This document shows positions 35,572-45,148 of a DNA stretch of 64,000 bases, one piece after another. The DNA is taken from positions 1-64,000 of the forward strand of contig JAGBAO010000009.1 of assembly GCA_017938925.1 (NCBI GenBank). Direction: 5' to 3'. How positions within the stretch are numbered: the first letter of the stretch is position 1; each line of letters opens with the position of its first letter. The DNA comes from Bacteroidales bacterium (GTDB lineage: Bacteria; Bacteroidota; Bacteroidia; Bacteroidales; UBA932). The notes beneath the pieces were generated by a model. It saw nothing but the letters and a program-made list of their open reading frames with translations. It was not told the origin of the DNA and ran no database searches. Made by a program: the position numbers and the translations under genes.

Positions 35572-36966
35572 ATGGAAACAGTCATCAGAACCAAGGTAAA
35601 GGACCTGCTCAAGAGCGAGCCGGGTCAGGAAGTTCTTGCAAAAGGTTGGGTAAGGACAAAGAGAGGAAACAAGAATGTGGCATTCATCGCCCTTAACGAC
35701 GGTTCGACAATAAATAATATCCAGATAGTAGTTGACAAGACCCCTGAAAACGAGGCTGTTCTTGCGAAGGTTACGACCGGAGCATGCATAGCAGTGAAGG
35801 GACAGCTCGTGGAGTCAATGGGAGGAGGTCAGGCAACTGAGATCCAGGCTACGGAAATAGAGATCTACGGAGAGTGCGACCCTGTCCGCTACCCTCTTCA
35901 GAAGAAGGACACCTCTTTCGAGTTCCTCAGGACGGTGGCTCACCTTCGCCCGAGGACAAATACCTTCGGAGCGATCTACCGCGTGCGCAGCAAGATGGCA
36001 TATGCAATCCACAAGTTCTTCAACGAGAAGGGCTTCGTGTATGTGCACACACCGCTCATCACAGCTTCTGACTGCGAGGGTGCCGGTCAGATGTTCCGCG
36101 TTACCACTCTCGACATGGAGAACCTGCCACGCAACAAGAAGGGCGGAATCGACTACACCAAGGACTTCTTCGGAAAGGAGACAAGCCTCACGGTGAGCGG
36201 CCAGCTTGAGGGTGAGCTCGGAGCAATGGCACTGGGTGACATCTACACTTTCGGACCTACATTCCGTGCGGAGAACTCCAACACTCCTCGCCACCTTGCA
36301 GAGTTCTGGATGATCGAGCCTGAGATGGCCTTCTACGACATCAAGGACAACATGGACCTTGCCGAGGAGTTCATCAAGTATCTCGTGAAGTATGCCCTCG
36401 ACAACTGCTACGACGATATCAAGTTCCTTAACGACAGATATGACAACGAACTAATCGCACGCCTTGAAGGCGTAGCCGACACAGAGTTCGTGCGCCTGAC
36501 ATACACAGAGGGCATCAAGATTCTTGAGGCTGCCGGAGTGGAGTGGGAGTACCCTGTAAGCTGGGGAACCGACCTCCAGAGCGAGCATGAGAGATACCTC
36601 GTGGAGAAACACTTCCAGAAGCCTGTGATCCTGACAGACTATCCTAAGGACATCAAGGCCTTCTACATGAAGCAGAACGAGGACGGCAAGACAGTTCGTG
36701 CAATGGACGTGCTCTTCCCTAAGATCGGTGAGATCATCGGAGGTTCTGAGCGCGAGTCTTCGCTCCAGAAGCTGGAAGCACGTATCGACGAGCTCGGAAT
36801 GAGCCGCAAGGGACTCGAGTGGTACCTCGACACACGCCGCTACGGATCGGCTCCTCACAGCGGATTCGGTCTCGGATTCGAGAGACTCCTTCTCTTCGTG
36901 ACAGGAATGAGCAACATCCGCGACGTGATTCCTTTCCCACGTACCCCGAAGAACGCAGAGTATTAA
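35572..36966 (+). CDS. asnS: Asparaginyl-tRNA synthetase
   Basis: 464 residues. N-terminal OB-fold anticodon-binding domain (about 18-110) and class II catalytic core: motif 2 [24 protein letters not shown] and motif 3 [15 protein letters not shown]. The C-terminus PRTPKNAEY is typical of AsnRS. A dedicated AsnRS is present, so Asn-tRNA is charged directly. Followed 23 bp later by udk. Confidence 0.97.
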   Translation: METVIRTKVKDLLKSEPGQEVLAKGWVRTKRGNKNVAFIALNDGSTINNIQIVVDKTPENEAVLAKVTTGACIAVKGQLVESMGGGQATEIQATEIEIYGECDPVRYPLQKKDTSFEFLRTVAHLRPRTNTFGAIYRVRSKMAYAIHKFFNEKGFVYVHTPLITASDCEGAGQMFRVTTLDMENLPRNKKGGIDYTKDFFGKETSLTVSGQLEGELGAMALGDIYTFGPTFRAENSNTPRHLAEFWMIEPEMAFYDIKDNMDLAEEFIKYLVKYALDNCYDDIKFLNDRYDNELIARLEGVADTEFVRLTYTEGIKILEAAGVEWEYPVSWGTDLQSEHERYLVEKHFQKPVILTDYPKDIKAFYMKQNEDGKTVRAMDVLFPKIGEIIGGSERESSLQKLEARIDELGMSRKGLEWYLDTRRYGSAPHSGFGLGFERLLLFVTGMSNIRDVIPFPRTPKNAEY

Positions 36967-36989
36967 ACGATAGACAATAGAATATCACC

Positions 36990-37607
36990 ATGTTGATTAT
37001 AGGAATAGCCGGAGGATCCGGATCAGGCAAGACCACAGTGGTCAAGGCCATCACGGACCAGCTCAAGGACAAGGTAGTCGTCATCCCTCAGGATTCGTAC
37101 TACAAGGACCTCAGCCACGCGACCGAGGAAGAGAAACGTGTCCACAACTTCGACCATCCGGACTCGATCGACTTCGAACTCCTCAGACACCAGCTCAAGG
37201 AACTCAGAGAAGGCAAGACTGTCCAGCAGCCGATATATTCCTATATCACCTGCGGACGCTCGAAGACAGAGACCCTGAAAGTGGATCCTGCAGAAGTGAT
37301 CATCGTCGAGGGCATCCTCATCTTCACGGATCCGAAACTCCGTAAGCTCATGGATATCAAAATCTTCGTCGATGCCGACGACGATGACAGGCTTATGAGG
37401 GTGATGTCACGCGACATCGTGGAAAGGGGCAAGACCGTCGACTGGGTGATCGAAAGATACTCGAACACCGTCAAGCCGATGTACCTCCAGTTCATCGAGC
37501 CGAGCAAGCGTTATGCAGACGTGATCGTTCCTCAGGGAGGGCACAACAAGGTGGCCATTGAAATGATATCCGCAAGAATCGAGAAGGACCTCAGCAAACA
37601 GAAATAG
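36990..37607 (+). CDS. udk: Uridine kinase
   Basis: 205 residues. P-loop GGSGSGKTT (8-16), IPQDSYYKDLS, NFDHPDSIDFELL and VEGILIF, all typical of uridine/cytidine kinase in pyrimidine salvage. Its TAG stop shares a base with the GTG start of the TonB-like gene (TAGTG). Confidence 0.95.
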   Translation: MLIIGIAGGSGSGKTTVVKAITDQLKDKVVVIPQDSYYKDLSHATEEEKRVHNFDHPDSIDFELLRHQLKELREGKTVQQPIYSYITCGRSKTETLKVDPAEVIIVEGILIFTDPKLRKLMDIKIFVDADDDDRLMRVMSRDIVERGKTVDWVIERYSNTVKPMYLQFIEPSKRYADVIVPQGGHNKVAIEMISARIEKDLSKQK

Positions 37608-38356
37608 TGGATTTCAAGAAGGCAATAAACGACCTGCTCTCCAGATTAAGGTCTGAAGACAAGGCAGGATTATATATCACCGTGATATTCCATCTCACGG
37701 TGATTATTGTCTTATTGGCATATGGCATCGACTCCACTCTGAAAAGGGAGGAGAGTTTCGTTCTGGACTTCTCCAGGCAGGAGGAAATCGAGAGAGTTCA
37801 GAAGGAGAGGGCTTTCAAGGAGGACATCAGCAAGAAGCTGGACCAGCTGATCGAGATGTCCCGTCAGTCATCCGAGCCGATCAGGAACATCGCAGTCGAT
37901 GCCGGCTCAGCACTAAAGGATGACAGAGGCACAGACGCAGAAGAGCTCTACAAGGAAGCTGAGAGACTGGCTCAGGAGCTGAAGAACGGCCAGCAGCTGG
38001 AAGATGCTACCGAGGAAACGGTTGAGCTTGAGCCGCAGAAGAAGCCGGAAAAGAAAGAGGAGAAGAAGGAATACAGTGGTCCATCCGTGGTGTCATACAA
38101 TCTTGAAGGCAGGAAGGCAAGTACACTGAAAATCCCCGCATACCGCTGTTACGGAAGCGGGGACGTCACAGTCATAATCACAGTCGACAATTCCGGAAGA
38201 GTGGTCGGAGCAAAGGTCATGGAGGAGATTTCCTCAGACGACTCCTGCCTGCGCAGTTTCGCCATCCGTGCAGCCCGCCTCTCACGCTTTTCCGCCTCCA
38301 GCACAGCTCCCCCGCGCCAGACCGGCGAAATCCTCTACCGCTTTATCGCACAGTAA
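37607..38356 (+). CDS. TonB-like energy transducer, GTG start
   Basis: 249 residues. One membrane helix near 22-41 (GLYITVIFHLTVIIVLLAYG), a charged, helical linker with Glu/Lys-rich stretch around 140-160 rather than the usual Pro-rich one, and a C-terminal TonB-like domain (GDVTVIITVDNSGRVVGAKV to ILYRFIAQ). The GTG start overlaps the udk stop, and no ATG is near. Distant from the exb cluster by 3.4 kb. The linker differs from classical TonB, so the partner could be Tol-like. Confidence 0.78.
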   Translation: MDFKKAINDLLSRLRSEDKAGLYITVIFHLTVIIVLLAYGIDSTLKREESFVLDFSRQEEIERVQKERAFKEDISKKLDQLIEMSRQSSEPIRNIAVDAGSALKDDRGTDAEELYKEAERLAQELKNGQQLEDATEETVELEPQKKPEKKEEKKEYSGPSVVSYNLEGRKASTLKIPAYRCYGSGDVTVIITVDNSGRVVGAKVMEEISSDDSCLRSFAIRAARLSRFSASSTAPPRQTGEILYRFIAQ

Positions 38357-38375
38357 GCCTCACAGACAATAACAC

Positions 38376-38437
38376 TCAACCACTTACAGCTGAGAGAGTT
38401 ACACAATTGTCCCGCCTTCCAAGGAAGGCAGGACAAT
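38376..38437. repeat. Intergenic palindromic repeat, copy 2
   Basis: TCAACCACTTA (38376-38386), then a near-perfect palindrome ATTGTCC-C-GCCTTCC / GGAAGGC-A-GGACAAT (38406-38437). It shares the 14-mer GGAAGGCAGGACAA with the copy at 13541. It lies between convergent genes and may also terminate transcription. Confidence 0.65.
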
Positions 38438-38479
38438 CATTTAATACACTGTGTATCAGCTAATAAAGTGATAACTCCT

Positions 38480-40048
38480 TTACTGCTGATGCTTCAGGGC
38501 AGTCTGGATGTTGTCGTCTATAGGGATATAGAAGCGATGGAAGGCCTCGTCGCTCAGTTTCGAATAGCGTCCTACAAGGGCATTGATCTGAGGCATCATA
38601 TAGACGCGGGACTCTGCCCATTCTCCCTTGGCCGGTCTGATTCCGTCCACCTTGTCGGCAAATTCCAGGAACTGGGAATCAAGATCTATGCTTTCCAGAT
38701 ATGCGGTCAGCTTGTCGAAATCTTCGATCTCAGCGAGCTCTCTCTTGTATTTATCAAACATTGCCGATGCAAAACGGACTGTCGTAGCCTTCTTGTTGCA
38801 GTTGATGAAGAACCTGGTCGCCTTGGTGGTGTCGATAGGGACAAAGACATCCGGGATGATTCCTCCGCCGCCGTAGACACGACGGCCCTTGACGGTGTAA
38901 TATACCGCTGAAGTGTCCACCTTCATGCTGTCAGCGGAAGTCATCTCACCGTGGGCATAGCGCTCATATATGTCATATGCGTAATCCTTGTCGTACGGCT
39001 TCTGGATGCATCGGCCTGAAGGTGTGTAGAAACGCGACACGGTAAGACGGATTCCTGATCCGTCGGTGAAGTTGATCGGCTCCTGGACCAGACCCTTTCC
39101 GAAGGAACGGCGACCGAAGATCACTCCCCTGTCGTTGTCCTGGATGGCTCCGGAGAAGATTTCGCTGGAGGACGCCGTGCCTTCATCGATCAGTACGGAA
39201 AGACGGATATCTTTCAGTGATCCCCTTCCGTCTGCATCAAATTCCTGACGAGGCCTCTCACGGCCCTCCATATACACAATCTGCTCCCCTTTCTGCAGGA
39301 ACTCGTTGGAGAGCATCAAAGCCTGGTCGAAATATCCTCCGGTATTGTTTCTCAGGTCAAAGATCAGATGTTCCATCCCGGCATCCAGAAGTTTTGCAGA
39401 AGCCTCACGGAACTCCTTGTATGTAGTCCTTGAAAACTTGGAAAGTTTGATATATCCGGTCGTGTCATCTATCATGAATGCTGCATCCACACAATGCACA
39501 GGTATCTTATCACGCACGATTTCAAAAGGAATGAGGGCACCGTCACGATTCACCGTAATCTTCACCTTTGTGCCGGAAGGGCCCTTCATGAGCCTTATCA
39601 TGCTGTCCTGCGGGGTCTTCATGCCTGCGATGACCTTCTCGTCCACCTTTATGATACGGTCTCCCTGCATCAGACCGGCCTTTTCAGATGGACCGCCGGG
39701 AATCGCACTCAGGACGATGGCTGTGTCGTTCGGTACATTGAATGTGATTCCGATTCCTTCGAAATTACCGGCGAGTTCCACCTCCGATTCGGTAAGTTCC
39801 ACAGGTGGAAGATAGACTGAGTGTGGATCGAGTTCGGCAAGAGCAGCAGAGACCGCAGCATCAGTCATCGCGACCATGTCGATGGTATCCACATAGTTCT
39901 TCTGAACCTCCTGAAGAATGAGGTTCAGCTTGCGCCAACGGTTGTAGTCTCCGTCAAACTTCCTGTCCGGAAGCATCTTCATCACGACCAGAGTCAGAAG
40001 CACTCCGAGGATTACTCCCAGGAGTGCGGTGATAACATTCCTATTCAT
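38480..40048 (-). CDS. S41-family C-terminal processing peptidase
   Basis: 522 residues from ATG 40048. N-terminal membrane anchor (6-26), PDZ domain (about 85-180, VLSAIPGGPSEKAGLMQGDRI), and protease core with catalytic Ser in GTASSSEIFSGA (about 293-295) and Lys318 in GRRSFGKG. Trims exported proteins in the periplasm. A TTG start five codons upstream is rejected. Start overlaps the dCMP deaminase end by eight bases. Confidence 0.93.
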   Translation of the reverse strand: MNRNVITALLGVILGVLLTLVVMKMLPDRKFDGDYNRWRKLNLILQEVQKNYVDTIDMVAMTDAAVSAALAELDPHSVYLPPVELTESEVELAGNFEGIGITFNVPNDTAIVLSAIPGGPSEKAGLMQGDRIIKVDEKVIAGMKTPQDSMIRLMKGPSGTKVKITVNRDGALIPFEIVRDKIPVHCVDAAFMIDDTTGYIKLSKFSRTTYKEFREASAKLLDAGMEHLIFDLRNNTGGYFDQALMLSNEFLQKGEQIVYMEGRERPRQEFDADGRGSLKDIRLSVLIDEGTASSSEIFSGAIQDNDRGVIFGRRSFGKGLVQEPINFTDGSGIRLTVSRFYTPSGRCIQKPYDKDYAYDIYERYAHGEMTSADSMKVDTSAVYYTVKGRRVYGGGGIIPDVFVPIDTTKATRFFINCNKKATTVRFASAMFDKYKRELAEIEDFDKLTAYLESIDLDSQFLEFADKVDGIRPAKGEWAESRVYMMPQINALVGRYSKLSDEAFHRFYIPIDDNIQTALKHQQ

Positions 40049-40451
40049 AGTCCACCTGCTCAACCTCTATTCCTGCACGACGCAGAAGATCTATTCCATC
40101 AGTCAGACGATATGCATCACGATATACGACACGTTTAATGCCTGACTGGATTATAAGTTTGGCACATTCAACACACGGCGATGCGGTCACATAGAGAGTC
40201 GAGTCCTTGCTGCTGTTTCCGGACTGAGCCACCTTTGTAATTGCGTTGGCCTCTGCATGAAGGACATACGGCTTGGTCACACCATTTTCATCCTCGCAGA
40301 TGTTCTCAAACCCGGACGGGGTACCGTTGTACCCGTCCGAGATGATCATCCTGTCCTTGACAATCAAGGCTCCTACCTGGCGGCGCTTGCAGTATGAGTT
40401 TCTGGCCCACACGCCCGCCATCTCTATATAACTTTGATCGAATTTTTCCAT
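40041..40451 (-). CDS. dCMP deaminase family protein
   Basis: 136 residues. Zinc motifs HAEANAI and PCVECAK; N-terminal KRRQVGALIVKD and YNGTPSGF. Converts dCMP to dUMP, feeding thymidylate synthesis; ComEB-type. It may be co-transcribed with the S41 protease gene it overlaps. Confidence 0.93.
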   Translation of the reverse strand: MEKFDQSYIEMAGVWARNSYCKRRQVGALIVKDRMIISDGYNGTPSGFENICEDENGVTKPYVLHAEANAITKVAQSGNSSKDSTLYVTASPCVECAKLIIQSGIKRVVYRDAYRLTDGIDLLRRAGIEVEQVDYE

Positions 40452-40464
40452 ATCTTTTGTATTA

Positions 40465-40491
40465 GATCCTTCGCTTTGCTCAGGATGACAG
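40465..40491. repeat. Short dispersed-type intergenic motif
   Basis: GATCCTTCGCTTTGCTCAGG followed by ATGACAG; an ATCCT/AGGAT hairpin around a 11-nt loop. This string is a familiar intergenic word in many bacterial genomes; only one copy is in the window. Confidence 0.4.
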
Positions 40492-40494
40492 AGA

Positions 40495-42153
40495 CTACGA
40501 TCTCTGATAGAGGTAACGCTTGATGCTCTTCTTCGGAGTCCTTTCGAAATCCTCAGACATCACCTCGATCTTCTTAAGTTTTGCGTAGTTAGGAAGTTCC
40601 TTATTCAACTCCGTCAGCACACCGTCAAAATATGCCTGGAAATCACGCTGCCTGATTCCATCCTTCGATCCCTGGAAGAAGTCAGGATAAATGAGAGCCG
40701 TCAGGCCGCCGTTATCCTCGATCACGAGAGAATCGACCACATAAGGCTGGCTGTTGATCACGGTCTCCACCTCCTCAGGATAGATGTTCTGACCGCTTGG
40801 ACCGAGAATCATGCACTTTGCACGGCCCTTGATGAAGAGGCAGCCGTCTGTATCAAGAACTCCCATGTCACCTGTGCGGAACCAGCCGTCCTGAGTGAAC
40901 ACCTCAGCCGTGGCCTCGTCGTTCTTGTAATATCCCATGAAGACGTTGTCTCCCTTGACAAGGATCTCACCCGGAATATTATGCGGATCGGCAGAATTGA
41001 TCTTCACCTGCATGTTAGGGGCAGCCTTTCCGCATGAGTAAAGCTTCTCCTCCTGCCAGTCGTCGTAAGTGATGATAGGAGCGCACTCCGTCATTCCATA
41101 ACCCACCGTGAACGGGAAGCTCATCTTCTTGAAGAAAGCCTCCACCTCTGTGTTGAATGCAGCGCCACCGATGATGACTTCATAGAACTCTCCTCCGAAT
41201 GCATTGACAAGTTCCGCCTTTACCTTGTTGAGCACCAGCTGTTTGAGGCCTGGCATCTTCATGGCGAACTTGATTCCTTCCTTTTCAAGCACAGGCTTCA
41301 CCTTGCTCTTGTAGATCTTCTCTATCACCAGAGGAACGGCGATGATCACATATGGCTTCACCTCTGCCAGAGCCTGCATGATGATCTTCGGGCTCGGAAC
41401 GCGAGAGAGAAAATGTACATGGGCACCCACGCTGAGCTCATAGAGGAGCTCGAACATAAGGCCGTACATATGCGCACAAGGAAGCATCGACACCACACTC
41501 TTGGTATTGTCCAGACCAGGAAGAACCTTGGAGGCGAATTCCATATTGGACCTGATGGCACGGTATGGAATCATTACTCCCTTTGAGAATCCAGAAGTTC
41601 CCGATGTGTAGTTGATCACTGCAAGTTCGTCTGCAGAATCCTCGTAATAGTTGAGTGCATCAGGCGTGAAGGCCATTGGATACTTCCTTCCGAACAGTTC
41701 GTTCAGATGCTCGCGTGCCTGAACTATATTCTCGTCAGCAGCAAAGAGCAGCTTGAAGGTGTTCACCTGGATGATCGCCTGAAGGTCAGGCATCTCGCTT
41801 TCTGAAAGTCCCTCCCAGATAACGTCGTCCACAAAGAGGATCTTTGCCTGCGAGTGGTTCACAAGATGGTGTATGTTGCTTGACTTGAACTCGTGAAGAA
41901 GCGGCACCGGAACTGCTCCGTATGTCATGGTCGCGAGGAAAGCGACAGCCCAGTTCGCCTGGTTTCTTGAACACAGAGCGACCTTGTCTCCCTTCTGCAA
42001 TCCGCACTCCTCGAACATGATGTGAAGTTTCTCCATTCGTCTGGCCACGTCTCCGAACTTCAGGGTGACTCCCTGGTAGTTCGAGATCGCGGGGCGTTCC
42101 CAATTCTTCTTGAAGGCCTGTTCAAAGACCTTGTTTACTGATGTGAATTCCAT
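40495..42153 (-). CDS. Long-chain acyl-CoA synthetase (AMP-forming)
   Basis: 552 residues. ANL superfamily: AMP motif INYTSGTSGFSKGV, VGYGMTECAP, GWFRTGDMG, and C-terminal KSIKRYLYQR with the catalytic Lys. Membership in the FadD/long-chain group is likely from size and sequence. Activates fatty acids for lipid use. Close to the 704-residue gene (26 bp). Confidence 0.9.
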   Translation of the reverse strand: MEFTSVNKVFEQAFKKNWERPAISNYQGVTLKFGDVARRMEKLHIMFEECGLQKGDKVALCSRNQANWAVAFLATMTYGAVPVPLLHEFKSSNIHHLVNHSQAKILFVDDVIWEGLSESEMPDLQAIIQVNTFKLLFAADENIVQAREHLNELFGRKYPMAFTPDALNYYEDSADELAVINYTSGTSGFSKGVMIPYRAIRSNMEFASKVLPGLDNTKSVVSMLPCAHMYGLMFELLYELSVGAHVHFLSRVPSPKIIMQALAEVKPYVIIAVPLVIEKIYKSKVKPVLEKEGIKFAMKMPGLKQLVLNKVKAELVNAFGGEFYEVIIGGAAFNTEVEAFFKKMSFPFTVGYGMTECAPIITYDDWQEEKLYSCGKAAPNMQVKINSADPHNIPGEILVKGDNVFMGYYKNDEATAEVFTQDGWFRTGDMGVLDTDGCLFIKGRAKCMILGPSGQNIYPEEVETVINSQPYVVDSLVIEDNGGLTALIYPDFFQGSKDGIRQRDFQAYFDGVLTELNKELPNYAKLKKIEVMSEDFERTPKKSIKRYLYQRS

Positions 42154-42179
42154 AAATATTTAGTTAAAGTACGTCATCA

Positions 42180-44294
42180 TTATTTTAAGGCGGCCGTCCT
42201 CACCTTGCCGTCATAGCAGGTGAATTCCACGGTCGTCCCGTCCACTGCCCTGACCTGGCTGTCCGGACGGATCATCTGATTGCCGGTAAATGCCGTAAGC
42301 GGTTCCCCTCCATAGAAAGGATATATCAGAGTCTGGATAGACGTCCTGACAACCCAGAAGGTGCTTCCTCCCACGACAAGCCTTTCCGGCAGGTTCTTTA
42401 TGGTCTCGGCCGCAGTGATTCCTTTCCACGAAGCCGGCTTCTGACCCTTGAGGTTATACATCTGGACGGTGTTGTCCTTGTGAAGGACCATCACGTTATA
42501 TTTCCTTGTTCCATTGAAATCATAGATATCCGGTCCGAGCAGGACTTCCTTGTCCAATGTGAGCGGGAATCCTTTCACATAGCGTCCAAGGCGGTCAATC
42601 AGATAGAGCTTGTCACCTGCACAGAACAGGATCTGAAGCTTTCCGTTGGCAAAGAAGTCCACTGTTCCTGCACGTCCGCAGAGAGGCTTGTCGAAAGACA
42701 CTCCCCAGAGATCCTTGCCCTCCTGGCTGAGGCATAGCGAGTTATGCGAATTCTGATAGAACCTGTTCATCTTGCCGGTTCCGGAGTTCTTCACCTCGAA
42801 AGGTCCCTTCGGCACAACGACCACAGTATCCCTTTCAAACGCAGGAGCCTTTGTCTTCCTGAGGGTGAGTCTGAACATGTCGATATTCACAGACGGAGTC
42901 TTCTTTCCTGGCGCAACCGAAAGGACAAACGGACAATATTCCGCATCAGCACACTCTTCCCTGAGATCCGAGAGCATGGTCTTTTTGAATATGGACTGGA
43001 GCCCGGCCCTGTCCTCGGTGAATGAGAAATAAGCTACAAAAGAAGACGGACGCCCTGCCAGAAGATCACTCTCCCCTGCATCCTTCATATACTGCTCAAG
43101 CCTGTATTCCAGAGCCCTGCCGGAAGAATATTCCTCCACAGCAGTCTGGCTTCCAGTTACCACCCAGCCATCAACATACGTGAAGCATGTCTCATCCTTT
43201 CGCGCAAAAAAGTCACCGAATACAGAAGCCAGCAAGGACGGCCAGGCCCACCGGTGCACCTGCGGCACATAATCCTTCAACGAAGATACTTCTGTTCCGG
43301 CGAAAAGGGTACCGGCATCCGGTGCATCCACATGCATCAGGTTCACCGTCTCGACCGCGCTTCCTGACTTGAATGAAGCAACTCCGACCTCTGTCACCTC
43401 CCACTTGAGAAGCATATCTACAGGAGAACCTGAGGCTCCGACCTTGTTCTGCTCAGAGAGATAAACCTGCAGCTTCTGCCTGCTGTCAAGATAAGACTTA
43501 TATGCATTTACATATGCCGTGATATCCTTCATCGGCAGAGAAGCGGCAAACAGAGTGTATGACGGAAGTATCTCTGATATTCTGCTGACCGCCGGCTTAA
43601 TGTTCTCCAGCACGGTCGCGAACTCGGAAGGATCAGAATCGTGCAACAGACTGCCTGCCAACGATGTACACTCCTGCGAGTTTTCTATTTCAAAGACACT
43701 CCAGTCAGCCAGACGCTCCATGAATCCGGAATATCCGGAATACGGTCTCGGCATCAGGACCGGCAGAAGACGGTCCATATAACCGTTTGAAATATAAAGG
43801 ACATCGTCACCCTTGACTGTTCCGGCCGCCTCCCGGAATCCCGATGCATCAAGGATGGATATACCCTTGGATATATGTCTCTGAGACGATTTCAGAAGGG
43901 TCTCTGAATCAGACATGAGCACCAGTCCTCCCTCCAGAGCTGTATAAAGGCCCTTCTCGGAAGCTGATGAAAGCACCAGGTCAGTCTGTTCCTGCTTTTC
44001 CGGCTCCTCCATGACATGGAGTCTGTTAAGTTTTCCGGAATAATAGTGCAGCGACATCACGCCCCTGGTCCTGCCGACAGCAGGCAGAAGATCACTCTCG
44101 GAATATGAGACAACAAGCACCGCGTCTGACGGCACGGCAGCAAGCAGAAGGCCACATTCAGAATCTGCGGCCTTCACCTTTGCATCCTTTCCGGAGGATC
44201 CTGTTCCCGAATACAGGACCGCCACGGCGATTCCGATTCCAAGGACCATGACCGCAAGTGCGGAAAGGCATAATATCAACGATTTTCTGCTCAT
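42180..44294 (-). CDS. Membrane-anchored protein of unknown function, 704 residues
   Basis: One N-terminal membrane helix (about 7-30, LCLSALAVMVLGIGIAVAVLY) then a large extracytoplasmic part. The central region has alternating helix and strand with motifs such as AAVPSDAVLVVSYSESDLL; the last ~170 residues have short repeated strands (GKLQILFCAGDKLYLIDRLGRY, YNVMVLHKDNTVQMYNLKG) resembling beta-propeller blades. I do not recognise a named family with certainty; it may be related to DUF3352-like exported proteins. It directly follows ridA (adjacent stop/start), so likely in one operon with ridA and the acyl-CoA synthetase. Confidence 0.75.
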   Translation of the reverse strand: MSRKSLILCLSALAVMVLGIGIAVAVLYSGTGSSGKDAKVKAADSECGLLLAAVPSDAVLVVSYSESDLLPAVGRTRGVMSLHYYSGKLNRLHVMEEPEKQEQTDLVLSSASEKGLYTALEGGLVLMSDSETLLKSSQRHISKGISILDASGFREAAGTVKGDDVLYISNGYMDRLLPVLMPRPYSGYSGFMERLADWSVFEIENSQECTSLAGSLLHDSDPSEFATVLENIKPAVSRISEILPSYTLFAASLPMKDITAYVNAYKSYLDSRQKLQVYLSEQNKVGASGSPVDMLLKWEVTEVGVASFKSGSAVETVNLMHVDAPDAGTLFAGTEVSSLKDYVPQVHRWAWPSLLASVFGDFFARKDETCFTYVDGWVVTGSQTAVEEYSSGRALEYRLEQYMKDAGESDLLAGRPSSFVAYFSFTEDRAGLQSIFKKTMLSDLREECADAEYCPFVLSVAPGKKTPSVNIDMFRLTLRKTKAPAFERDTVVVVPKGPFEVKNSGTGKMNRFYQNSHNSLCLSQEGKDLWGVSFDKPLCGRAGTVDFFANGKLQILFCAGDKLYLIDRLGRYVKGFPLTLDKEVLLGPDIYDFNGTRKYNVMVLHKDNTVQMYNLKGQKPASWKGITAAETIKNLPERLVVGGSTFWVVRTSIQTLIYPFYGGEPLTAFTGNQMIRPDSQVRAVDGTTVEFTCYDGKVRTAALK

Positions 44295-44669
44295 TTATTT
44301 CACGGCAATTGCCTCGATTTCCACCTTGACACCAAGAGGAAGGGCAGCAGCCTGATAGCATGCTCTTGCAGGCTTGTCACCTGTGAAATACTCTGCATAC
44401 ACCTCATTTACAGCCTTGAAGTCTGCGATGTCAGCAAGAAGGACGGTGGTCTTCACCACATTGTCGTAGGTCATTCCGGCTTCCTTGAGGATGGCTCCGA
44501 TGTTCTTGAGGGACTGATGAGCTGCAGCCACGATATCCTCCTGAACCTTGCCGTCTGCAGGATTCACAGGAATCTGACCTGAAATATAGAGGGTTCCGTT
44601 CACTTCAATGGCCTGTGAATATGGGCCCACCGCCTTCGGTGCATCTGGGGTTGCGATTACTCTTTTCAT
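44295..44669 (-). CDS. ridA: RidA-family reactive-intermediate deaminase
   Basis: 124 residues, full length. Typical start KRVIATPDAPKAVGPYSQAI, YISGQIPVNPADG, VVKTTVLLADIADF, and Arg-containing KPARACYQAAALPLG. Hydrolyses 2-aminoacrylate-type enamines from PLP enzymes in the cytosol. Confidence 0.95.
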   Translation of the reverse strand: MKRVIATPDAPKAVGPYSQAIEVNGTLYISGQIPVNPADGKVQEDIVAAAHQSLKNIGAILKEAGMTYDNVVKTTVLLADIADFKAVNEVYAEYFTGDKPARACYQAAALPLGVKVEIEAIAVK

Positions 44670-44709
44670 AGTTCCGATATTTTATATGTCAATATTCTGT
44701 ATAAACACG

Positions 44710-44717
44710 CAAATTTA
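44710..44717 (-). promoter_or_regulatory. -7 box upstream of ridA
   Basis: Minus-strand TAAATTTG, 41 bp before ATG 44669. Confidence 0.5.
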
Positions 44718-44785
44718 ATAAAATTTGATAAAACTTCATATCACACACCAGACTGTTTGCAAGGACTTATGCCGCAGAGTGCACC

Positions 44786-44821
44786 AAAAAAGGGAGTCAC
44801 TGTCACCAGTAACTCCCTTTT
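44786..44821 (-). terminator. Terminator of the YceD-rpmF-tRNA-Arg unit
   Basis: GGGAGT-C-ACTG, TCAC loop, CAGT-A-ACTCCC with one internal mismatch, followed by a six-T run on the minus strand. Confidence 0.85.
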
Positions 44822-44822
44822 G

Positions 44823-44894
44823 TAGCCCCGAGCAGAATCGAACTGCTATCTAAAGTTTAGGAAACTTCCATTCTATCCGTTGAACTACAGGGCC
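44823..44894 (-). tRNA. tRNA-Arg (CCT anticodon)
   Basis: Cloverleaf on the minus strand: acceptor GGCCCTG with CGGGGCT, D arm GTTC...GAAT, anticodon loop TTCCTAA giving anticodon CCT for AGG codons, T arm AGCAG-TTCGATT-CTGCT. CCA is not encoded. The end base pair is G-U, as in tRNA-Glu below. It lies 10 bp after rpmF and is closed by a terminator. Confidence 0.95.
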
Positions 44895-44904
44895 GTAAAC
44901 CATA

Positions 44905-45087
44905 CTACTCAGCCTTCTTCTCGATGATCTGACGACCTCTGTAGTAGCCGCACTCTGGGCATACTCTGTGGTACATGATTGTTGCACCGCAGTTTGAACA
45001 TGTAGCGAGTGTAGGAACCACTGCCACGTCGTGTGTTCTTCTCTTGTCTCGTCTCTGCTTAGAGACCCTGTGTTTTGGATGTGCCAT
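44905..45087 (-). CDS. rpmF: 50S ribosomal protein L32
   Basis: 60 residues. MAHPKHRVSKQRRDKRR start and a zinc ribbon with CSNCG and CPECG, so the zinc-binding form. Follows YceD, the conserved pairing across bacteria. Confidence 0.97.
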   Translation of the reverse strand: MAHPKHRVSKQRRDKRRTHDVAVVPTLATCSNCGATIMYHRVCPECGYYRGRQIIEKKAE

Positions 45088-45148
45088 TGTTCTATATTTT
45101 TTAATTATTAATAATCATTCAAAATTCCCCGACCTGCCGGCATTACGC

